Under the pieces are notes generated by a model. It saw only the letters and a program-made list of their open reading frames with translations, ran no database searches and was not told the DNA's origin. Shown here piece by piece: positions 1-8,600 of a stretch of 14,804 nt of DNA. Origin of the DNA: Ruminococcus sp. (GTDB taxonomy: Bacteria > Bacillota > Clostridia > Oscillospirales > Ruminococcaceae); assembly GCA_003446315.1 (NCBI GenBank), contig DMBA01000100.1, positions 1 to 14,804 on the forward strand. The letters are read 5' to 3'. Position numbers and translations under genes: made by a program. The number at the start of each line of letters is the position of its first letter. The first letter of the stretch is position 1.

Positions 1-564
1 TATGAGCACATCATTTATGCGCCGCATACGCATACATATATGGCATCGCTGCCGGGCATGTGGGAGCGCACAATCTCGTGTTCTTCGCTCTCGAAAACAT
101 ATTCCATCACCGGTTGGCGGCTTGGCTATGTGATTGCCCCGCCTGAGATCATTGACACGGTGAAGAAGGTGCATGATTTCCTGACCGTCGGAGCTGCTGC
201 GCCTTTGCAGGAAGCCGCCGTGACCGGTCTGCGGTTCGGGGATGATTATTACCGCGGTTTGCAGGCAGAGTATACCGAAAAGCGCGATTTGTTCCTTGCC
301 GGACTTGACCGCATCGGTATTTCGCATACTGTCCCGGAAGGCGCATATTACATTCTGCTGGATATCTCGGAATTTGGATATGCAAGCGATCTGGATTTCT
401 GTGAAAAACTTGCCGAGCATGTCGGTGTCGGCGCAGTACCGGGTTCGAGCTTTTTCAAGGAACCGGAGAACCGTTATATCCGTCTGCATTTTGCGAAGAA
501 AAATGAAACGCTGAATGCTGCGCTGGAACGTCTGAGCGAGATCCGGAACAAGATGCCGCGCTGA
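1..564 (+). CDS. PLP-dependent class I/II aminotransferase, C-terminal part (5' end outside window)
   Basis: The reading frame is open from base 1 and ends in TGA at 562-564, giving 187 residues of a family that is usually about 380-400 long, so roughly half is missing to the left. An ATG at 40 lies inside the conserved fold and is not the true start: the preceding codons (YEHIIY) already match the family. The stretch SLSKTYSITGWRLGY carries the lysine (window codon 32, bases 94-96) that forms the Schiff base with pyridoxal phosphate, followed by the GWR motif. The arginine of YIRLHF (codon 161) fits the residue that binds the substrate carboxylate. The family transfers amino groups between amino acids and 2-oxo acids in the cytoplasm; aromatic, methionine/kynurenine-type and aspartate-type members look alike here, so the substrate is not assigned. 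The terminator just downstream separates it from the synthetase gene, so a role in the same pathway is not supported. Confidence 0.93.
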   Translation, partial: YEHIIYAPHTHTYMASLPGMWERTISCSSLSKTYSITGWRLGYVIAPPEIIDTVKKVHDFLTVGAAAPLQEAAVTGLRFGDDYYRGLQAEYTEKRDLFLAGLDRIGISHTVPEGAYYILLDISEFGYASDLDFCEKLAEHVGVGAVPGSSFFKEPENRYIRLHFAKKNETLNAALERLSEIRNKMPR

Positions 565-594
565 AAAGGCACATTACAATTTTATATGAATATC

Positions 595-628
595 AAACAG
601 ACACTTCATGATGAGGTGTCTGTTTTTT
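595..628 (+). terminator. Rho-independent terminator of the aminotransferase gene
   Basis: A perfect 10-bp inverted repeat (AAACAGACAC at 595-604, GTGTCTGTTT at 616-625) is followed by T residues, with six T at 623-628. The inner bases 605-615 can extend the stem by four pairs, one of them G-U, leaving a three-base loop. It begins about 30 nt after the TGA. This is a textbook intrinsic terminator and marks the end of the upstream transcription unit. Confidence 0.92.
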
Positions 629-996
629 ATTAAATTGAAAAAATATTGAAGTGCAGAATTTTATATGTATTCTTATGCTGCAAATTCTTCATATCGAAAG
701 AACAATAACATAACAAATCACATGAATGCTTTATCTGAATTGTACAAAGCCGGACATGAAAATACGATGCATCTGTATGTTGTCTTTCCAACGTCCCGTA
801 TGTCTTCATAAGTATGACGATATTGCCGTTATGATTAAAATATAAATCATGAAACACGACAAATTTTAGCTTTGCATATATGCATATTTCGATTTTGTCT
901 TTATAGTGCAATTTGTTGTGAAGACAGTCGAAACGTATATAAAATTATGTATAATTTGAATATTACCGGTCATTATCACGATATTGTAAATCGGGG
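629..996. other. AT-rich intergenic spacer, no supported gene
   Basis: This 368-base stretch between the terminator and the promoter is clearly richer in A and T than the flanking genes. A 93-codon minus-strand frame exists (630-911), but it has no ribosome binding site, a composition dominated by AT-rich codons, and no recognisable family. A short inverted repeat (AATAT and ATATT around 959-985) lies just upstream of the -35 box and could bind a regulator, but it is weak. Nothing else is supported. Confidence 0.6.
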
Positions 997-1026
997 TTGA
1001 CAAAAACAGTTTGTTACATGTATAAT
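997..1026 (+). promoter_or_regulatory. Consensus sigma-A/sigma-70-type promoter for the NRPS-PKS gene
   Basis: TTGACA at 997-1002 and TATAAT at 1021-1026 are perfect matches to both consensus hexamers, separated by 18 bp. A TG dinucleotide directly precedes the -10 box. Transcription would start near 1033, giving a 5' leader of about 330 nt before the start codon at 1364. No other promoter of this quality lies between the two genes. A second TATAAT at 1083-1088 has only TTAACA at 1062-1067 upstream, a 15-bp spacer, and is weaker. Confidence 0.85.
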
Positions 1027-1050
1027 ATGAAATGGAACGTAGCATAATTC

Positions 1051-1085
1051 ATATTGCTTTATTAACATTATCGAAGCAGCAATAT
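1051..1085. repeat. 8-bp inverted repeat just after the promoter, possible operator or RNA hairpin
   Basis: ATATTGCT at 1051-1058 is the exact reverse complement of AGCAATAT at 1078-1085, with 19 bases between. It would lie at about +19 to +53 of the transcript, where it could act as a repressor operator or as a weak hairpin with a large loop. The right arm overlaps the second TATAAT. The arms are AT-rich, so chance is a real alternative. Confidence 0.35.
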
Positions 1086-1102
1086 AATACAAAGTGAAAG
1101 GA

Positions 1103-1169
1103 GTTGATGCAAAACGGTCGGATGCATCCTGAAATCTGACCGCATTCTGAATTGATAAACTGCATCAAC
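1103..1169 (+). promoter_or_regulatory. Structured 5' leader element: nested inverted repeats
   Basis: An outer pair, GTTGATGCA at 1103-1111 and TGCATCAAC at 1161-1169, is a perfect 9-bp inverted repeat. Inside it, CGGTCGGAT at 1115-1123 pairs with ATCTGACCG at 1134-1142 through nine pairs, one of them G-U, with a 10-base loop. Together they would form a stem with an enclosed hairpin. The outer left arm covers the end of a Shine-Dalgarno-like AAAGGAG (1097-1103) and an ATG at 1107, so folding would hide that site. No T-run follows, so this is not a terminator. I do not recognise a known riboswitch class. Confidence 0.4.
1107..1139 (+). CDS. Possible 10-codon leader peptide in the 5' leader
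   Basis: ATG at 1107 opens a frame of ten codons (MQNGRMHPEI) ending in TGA at 1137. AAAGGAG at 1097-1103 is the best ribosome-binding sequence in the leader besides that of the main gene, but the gap to the ATG is only three bases, which is shorter than usual. The peptide has no run of a single amino acid, so classical attenuation is not indicated. The start lies within the inverted-repeat structure. It may simply be a chance frame. Confidence 0.2.
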   Translation: MQNGRMHPEI

Positions 1170-1345
1170 ATATCATCATCACGTTTTGAAAGATTCAGTA
1201 TCCAGCGTTGCACGATCCGATCAAATCATATGGCATTGTCTTCATAATGTAAATGAAATGAAAATGAAATACATCCGGCATGAAACGGCGGTTTGATGTC
1301 GGAAAACGCTGCATATGAGATCACAAAAAAGCATGAAACAGATTT

Positions 1346-1353
1346 AGGAAGGA
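1346..1353 (+). promoter_or_regulatory. Ribosome binding site that fixes the NRPS-PKS start
   Basis: AGGAAGGA at 1346-1353 ends ten bases before the ATG at 1364. No earlier in-frame ATG has a comparable site. The protein then begins directly with condensation-domain sequence (LNEVQKSIYF), which supports this start. Confidence 0.85.
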
Positions 1354-1363
1354 ATACGAAGGG

Positions 1364-2653
1364 ATGTTTATTGAACTGAACGAAGTGCAAAAGAGCATTT
1401 ATTTTGAATGCCTTGCAGGCGGAAAACTTGCGTACAATATTTCAGCGGCATTGCGCGTGCAGAAGCTGGATGTATCAGTGCTGAAAAAGGCATTGATGCT
1501 GCTTGTATCGGAGCAGGAAGCGCTCCGCAGCAGCATTGCAGTGCGTGGAAATCAGCCGATGCTGGAGATTCGGGATGAAGCTCCGGTTGCTTTTGCTGCG
1601 CTTTCTGCGGAAAACGAATCTGATTTGGAGAAAAAAGTAAAAGAGGCGATGTTTCACGCATTTGATCTGGAAACGCCGCCGCTTTACCATACCGCTTACA
1701 TTGCATCTGCGGAACAGGCTGTCTTTGTTGTGTCCATGCACCATTTGATCTCAGACGGCATTTCCGCAGATCTTTTTATACGCCGTTTGTTTGCGCTTTA
1801 TCACAGCATGACGGCAGAGGAACCGTTTTCCCTGTCGGTGAATGACGGCTATCAGCAGTTTCTGCAAAAGGAAAACCGCAAGCTGACAGCGGGCAAATAT
1901 GAACGGCAGAGAACGTATTGGAAGCAGAAAATGGATGGAGCAGAACCGCTTTCGCTGATTCCGGATCGCATTGACAATGAAGCGGAGAACGGCATCGGCG
2001 CAGAGCAGCGTTTTGCGATTTCTCCGGCGCTTTATGAGAAGCTGGATGCAGTTGCAAAAGCACATGATATGTCTGTATTCATGGTTGTGCTGGGCGCATT
2101 CAGCGTGCTGATGGGACGCTATGCAAATACAGATGATGTGGTCATTTCATCATCCTTTTCTTATCGTCCGGGCTTCTCGCAGGATGAATCCATCGGCTGC
2201 TATATTTACACGCTTCCGCTGCGTTTTGATACACAGGCAAACCAGCGTTTTTCGGATGTGATGCAGCAGTCTTTGCAGAATGTATTTGAAGCATATCAGA
2301 ACATTGGCTACCCGAATAATCTGATTGCCCGTGATGTCATGCCGGCGGATCAGATGATAAACGGTTCGCTGTTTGACATCACATTTATCTGTGATATGTA
2401 TGACAAACAGGCAGATGAAATTGAAGGCATTTATGAAACAGATGAAGTGACATTCCCCGGAAAAATGATGGTTATTATGCAGACGATCGGGGATGAATCC
2501 TGCATGAAATTCCAGTATAAACGGCAGTTCTTCTCGGATGATACGATCCGCAGCATGGGCGAACATTTCGTGCAGTTACTGGAACAGGCGGCATCTGATC
2601 CGGAGCAGACCCTTCTGGATCTGAATTGGTTTACGACCGGTGAGGAGCAGGCG
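1364..2653 (+). other. C1: N-terminal condensation domain (possible starter C)
   Basis: Residues 1-430. The active-site motif HHLISDG is at residues 126-132 (bases 1739-1759), with the catalytic second His 127 and Asp 131 intact. The opening motif LNEVQKSIYF corresponds to the C1 core motif (LSxAQxRMWF), though divergent from the SAAQRRMY and SSAQKRMY of C2 and C3. Because nothing precedes it, it cannot receive a chain from an upstream module in the same protein. Known starter C domains acylate the first amino acid with a fatty acyl group; that role is inferred from position, not proven by a diagnostic residue. The alternative is docking with a separate upstream synthetase. Confidence 0.9.
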
Positions 2654-5600
2654 CTGCTGACAACATGGAATGCATCGGATTATTTTCCGTATATTCCGCA
2701 GAATATTGCAGATGTATTTGAGAAAAAAGTACAGGCACATCCGGATGCGATCGCATTGACAGCAGACGGCAAAACTTATACAAATGCTGAGATCAACGCA
2801 ATGGCAAACAGCATTGCAGCCAGATTGATCCCGCTGAAAAAAGCAGAAAATCCGCTGATCGGCGTACAATTGCGCCGTTCGCCGGCATTGATCGCATCGC
2901 TGCTGGGTGTCTTGAAAGCCGGCTGCGGATATGTGCCGATTGATGTTCATTATCCGGAAGAACGGAAAGCCTTCATCATGAAAGATGCATCGGTCAGTGT
3001 GGTCATTACCGCGCATGAAATGATGTCCGAAGCATTTGCAAATGCAGATATTATTTTTGCGGATGACGATGCGCTCTATCAGGAAAATGCAGCAGATCCG
3101 CAGATTTCCAGACATCCGGAAGATCTTGCATATGTGGAATACACATCCGGTTCAACGGGTACACCGAAAGGTGTTATGATTACAAATGCAAATGTCATCA
3201 ATACGGCGCTTGATCTGGAAAGACGGTTTCCGCTGGAAGAACAAGATGTTTATCTTTTGAAAACGACCTATACATTTGATATTTTCGGTACGGAATTTTA
3301 TGGCTGGATTGTCGGAAACGGCAGGCTTTGTCTTCTGGAGCAGGACGGCGAAATGAAGCCGGAAGTGATCGCACAAACTGTCTTTGAAAACCGTGTCACG
3401 CACATCAATTTTGTACCTTCCATGTTCCGGCTGTTTCTGGAAGCCGCAGAGCATGATGCAGAAATGAAATCGAAACTGCAATCGCTGAAATGGGTATTTC
3501 TGGGCGGTGAAGCCGTGACGCAGGATGTGATGCAGAAATATTTTGCACTCGGCATATCGGCGAAAGCGGAAAACATGTACGGCCCGACCGAAGCGACCAT
3601 GTGGGCGACCCATCAGCCGCTGCGGGATGCATCTGCACATTTTGATCCGTATATCGGTGCTCCGCTGAATGCATATCGCTGCTATATTGCGGATCGTGCC
3701 GGCAGACTTTGTCCGGTCGGTGTACCGGGTGAGCTGTGCATCAGCGGTGCAGGACTTGCAAAGGGCTATCTGAACAGACCCGAACTGAATGCTGACCGTT
3801 TTACAGCAAATCCGTTTTATCGTCCGGAGACAGATGCGGAGATCTATCAGAAGATGTACCGCACGGGTGACCTTGCACGCCGCAGACCGGACGGCAATCT
3901 GGAATTTCTGGGCAGAATGGACGCACAGGTCAAGATCGGCGGTGTCCGCATCGAACTCGGCGAGATCGAGACTGCAATGGGCAAACACAGCAAGATCGTG
4001 CAGGCGGTTGCGGCAGTCCGGAAAGACCGCGGCGGAATGGATTGCATCTGCGCATATTATACCGGTGCAGAAGAACTGCCGGCAGCAGAATTGCGCAAAT
4101 TTCTTGCAGATCTGATTCCCGGATATATGATTCCGATGTTCTTTATTTACTGTGAGAAGATTCCGCAGAATAACAGCGGAAAAGCGGACAGAAAAGCACT
4201 TGCAGCGATGGCACTGCCGTCCGGAAACGGGACAAAATCGGCAAGCCGTTCCGATGCAGCAGCAGAAACGATCGCACAGGCATGGCAGGACGTACTGGGG
4301 ACAGATGCATTTGATGAAAATGACAGCTTCTTTGAGATCGGCGGACATTCCTTTGCATTGATCCGTGTGCATAATATCCTGAAAGAAAAGCTCGATCCGA
4401 CGCTTTCGATCAATGCTTTGATCCAGTATCCGACTGTGCGCAAACTGGCAGATTATCTGGCAGGCAGCAAACAGCAGGTGCAGCAGGTGAAACCGGCAGC
4501 AGAACCGGAGCACACCGCCTTCAAAGATACCGATATTGCAATTGTCGGCATTTCGGTCGATGTACCGGGTGCATCGGATGTACAGGCATTCTGGAATGTC
4601 CTGAAAAACGGCGAAGAAACGATCCATTTTTACAGTGATGCGGAATTGCGGGAACTTGGAATCGGGGAGAATCTGATCCACTCCAAACATTATGTCAAGG
4701 CGAAGGGCAGAGTGGATGATCTGGAAGTATTTGATTCCTTTTTCTTTGGTATTTCGCCGAAGGAAACAGAGCTGACATCGCCTTCTCTGCGTCTGCTTTA
4801 TAAGGGTGCATGGCAGGTTCTGGAAGATGCCGGATATGTGCCGGAAACCTTTGACGGCAGGATCGGTGTATTTCTGGGCGGATCGGATGATTTTGCATGG
4901 TATCGGCATGCATTGTTCCACAATCAGAATTACAGTGATACCTATCAGGCATATACATTGAGCACAAATCATTTTCTTGCCACGAGACTTTCCTATAAAT
5001 ATGACTTCAAGGGCCCTGCGCTGACAGCCTTGACGGGCTGTTCGACATCGCTTGTAACGGCGCATCTGGCATGCCGTTCTTTGCAGGCGCACGAGTGTGA
5101 AATGGCGATTGCAGGCGGTATTACGGTTGAATTGCCGAATGAAGGCGGATATTTGTATGAAGCGGGCATGATGTTCTCGCCGGATGGTCACTGCCGTCCG
5201 TTTGATGCACAGGCAGCGGGTACTGTTTTCTCGAACGGTATGGCACTGGTAGCGATGCGGCGGCTGGAAGATGCAGTCCGTGACGGCGATCATATTTATG
5301 CAGTCATCAAAGGCTCAGCGCTGAATAATGACGGCAGCAATAAGATCAGCTATACAGCGCCGAGTGAAGACGGTCAGGTGGAAGTCATTCGTGCAGCTTA
5401 TCAGAATGCAGGCATTGACCCGACCACGGTGCGATATGTCGAAGCACACGGAACCGGCACATTGCTGGGTGATCCGATCGAAGTCAGTTCTCTGACGCGG
5501 GCATTTGCAACAGATCAGAAGCAATTCTGCACATTAGGCTCGCTGAAGGGCAATATCGGACATACCGATACAGCAGCAGGTGTCGTCGGACTTTCGAAGG

Positions 5601-8600
5601 TGAGTTTGTGTCTTGACCGGAAATATTTACCGGCAACTGTCAACTATGCGATTCCGAATCCGAAGGCGAATTTTGAACAAACGCCGTTTGTGGTAAAGAA
5701 CACGGGTGAGGCATGGGAGAGAAGTGCCGCACATCCGGAGATTCCGCTGCGTGCAGGCATCAATTCTTTTGGTGTCGGCGGAACGAATGCACATTTTGTA
5801 TTGGAAGAAGCGCCGCAGCGTGCAGAAACGCCGTCAGACAGCCGCTATCACATTTTACCGTTTGCAGCCAAAACGGAAACAGCGCTGCACAATACGATGG
5901 CAAAGGTCTTGCGTTATCTGGCAGAGCATCCGGAGATCCGTCTTGCAGATGCAGCCTATACGCTGCGAAACGGCAGAAAGAAATTTGCATACCGGAAATA
6001 TGCGGCATTGACGGAAGACATGCGCACACCGGAGCAGATCGAGCAATTGATCGAGCGTCTGACAAAAGCGCAGACCAACGCGCTGCAAACGGAAACAAAG
6101 CAGATATGCTTCCTGTTTTCGGGACAGGGCAGCCAGTATCAGGGCATGTGCAAAGCGCTTTATACCGGTGACAGCGCCGATCCGCTTTGCAGCATGTTCC
6201 GCGAAGAAGCAGACCGCATTCTGAATTGTCTGCCGGAGCAGGAGCGTGCAGAATATTTTGATGTCCTTTACGGCACAGCAGATCCGGCGAAGATCAACCA
6301 GACGCAATACACCCAATTTGCATTATTCCTGACAGAATATGCAATTGCACAGATCCTGCTGCGGCTTGGTGCAGAGCCTGCGCAATTGCTCGGACACAGC
6401 ATCGGAGAGGTGACCGCGGCAGCCGTCGCGGGCATCTGGACACCGGAAGATGCCGTCAGAATCGTGATCGCACGCGGCAAGCTGATGCAGGCGCAGAAGC
6501 CGGGCTCCATGCTTGCGGTCATGGCAGATGCATCTGAAATTGAACCGTATCTGCCGGAAACGCTTTCGCTTTGTCTGCGCAATACGACCGCACGCTGTGT
6601 TGTAGGCGGATGCAAGGAAGATGTCGAAGCATTCAGCGCGGTATTGAAAGAAAAGGGCATCGGCAATACGATTCTGCGCACCTCTCATGCGTTCCATACG
6701 GGCATGATGCAGGAAGCTGCGGAACAGTTCCGGAAGGTGCTTGCAGAAGTGACATTCCATGCGCCGAAATACCGTTTGCTCTCGAATGTGACCGGTACAT
6801 ATGCAGGGGAAGAAATGCAGCAGCCGCAGTATTGGGCAGAGCATATTATGAGCTGTGTGCTGTTTGAGCAGAATCTGCATGAAATGTTTACAGAACCGGC
6901 AGGGATCGCAGTTGAGATCGGCCCCGGCAAAACGCTGACCGCATTTGCACGGCAGCATGCAGACCGGAAAGACGATTGGGCGTATGTCAATACTGTGCGG
7001 CATATCAAAGAAACCGCATCGGATATCGGCTATTTATATGAAGCGATCGGCATGCTGGAATCAGCGGGATTGCTGAAAGAAACGCCGGAAGCACTGGGCA
7101 TCAAAGGAAATCGTGTATCATTGCCGACATATGTATTTGATCCGATCTCCTATCCGATCCGGCTGACAGAAGAACCGGAAACGACCGGTAAACAGATGAC
7201 CGCAGCGCGAAAAGAGAAAAAGCAGATCGTTGCATTGACCGATCTGAAAACAGCAGAGCACTATGCAGCATATGCATACAGAGAAGTATTCGGCTTTGAG
7301 GAACTGGATATGGATGCAGATTTCTTTGCACTCGGCGGCGATTCGCTGAAGGCTGTGAGTATGGCAGCGGCATTGAAAAATGTGCTGGGGATTGTGGTTG
7401 AGGTGAATGATATTTTTGCAAATGTCACACCGCGGAAGCTGGCGGAATATCTGCTTGCAAACCACAAAACAGAGGCAGCCGATGCAGATGCGATCGAACC
7501 GGCACCGGAACAGGATGCATACACGATCTCGGCGGCACAGCGCAGAATGTATACCATGTATCAGATGGATCGGGAAGCGCTTGCATATAATCTGCCTTCT
7601 GCAACCGCGATCACAGGCAGACTGGAACCGGAACGTGTGACCAATGCAGTCCGGAAGCTGATGCAGCGGCATGAACTGCTGCGCTCGACATTTGAAATGC
7701 GCGGCAATCAGATTGTACAGGTGATCCACGATGTACCGGAAACATTACCGGTTGCATTTTCCAAGCAGGAGCTGGATTCTGAAGAAGCATTCCAGCAGGC
7801 GGCAGCAAAATTTGTAAAACCGTTTTGTCTGGAAACAGGACCGCTGTTCCGCATGGAACTGGTCGATACCGGAGAAGACCGTCAGCTTTTGTTCTTTGAT
7901 ATTCACCACATCATTGCAGACGGAACGGCAGTCGAGATCCTGACCCGTGATTTCAATACACTCTATGCAGAGGACATGGAACCGCTGCGGATTCAGTATA
8001 AGGATTATGCATACTGGCAGCATGAAAATGCAAATTCGGAGCGTCTGATGCAGCAGGAAGCCTATTGGCTCGGACAATTGCAGGGCGAGCTGCCGGTTCT
8101 GGAGCTGCCGAGCGATCATCCGCGCAAAGAGATCTCCGGTGTTTCGGGCGGCAGAGTCAAATTTGATCTGACACCGGAAGCAGAAGCAGCAGTGCAGACA
8201 CTCGGCAGACAATACGGCGCAACGAATTTCATGGTCATGCTGACGGCATGGTATATTTTGCTTGCACGGTATTCCGGGCAGGATGATATCATTGTCGGCA
8301 CACCGGTTTCCGGCAGAACAACAGATGATACCCGTGAAATGATCGGTATGTTTGTCAATATGCTGGCATTGCGGAATTATCCGTCCGGCGAGAAATATGT
8401 ATCGGATTTCCTGCAGGAAGTCAAGGAAAATGTATTGCAGGCGCTGCAAAATCAGGATTATCAGTTTGACACATTGACCGAACGGATCCATGTGGAACGC
8501 AAGCTGAACCGCAATGCAGTGTTTGATGTCTCGTTTGATTATCACAATATGCGGCTGTATGATCTGGAAGTCAACGGTTTGAAATTCAAATCCCGTGAGA

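Noticed and set aside
40..564. Aminotransferase gene starting at ATG 40
   Set aside because: The frame is open to base 1 and the upstream codons (YEHIIY) are conserved family sequence, so the gene is cut by the window edge rather than starting at 40.
630..911. 93-codon minus-strand frame in the intergenic spacer
   Set aside because: No ribosome binding site upstream of its ATG, AT-driven composition and no family resemblance. It would need to be conserved in relatives to be believed.
927..955. Alternative promoter with TATAAT at 950-955
   Set aside because: No acceptable -35 hexamer at 16-19 bp upstream; the 997-1026 promoter is far better.
1027..1047. Six-codon frame starting at the -10 box
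   Set aside because: Its ATG overlaps the promoter upstream of the likely transcription start, with no ribosome binding site.
1248..1271. Short AAATG-like repeats in the leader
   Set aside because: Imperfect units in an A-rich stretch, too few and too irregular to call a functional repeat.
3152..5293. 713-codon open frame on the minus strand
   Set aside because: It lies opposite A1-T1-KS1, has a skewed Cys/Ile/Arg/His-rich composition and no recognisable domain; it mirrors the codon bias of the real plus-strand gene.
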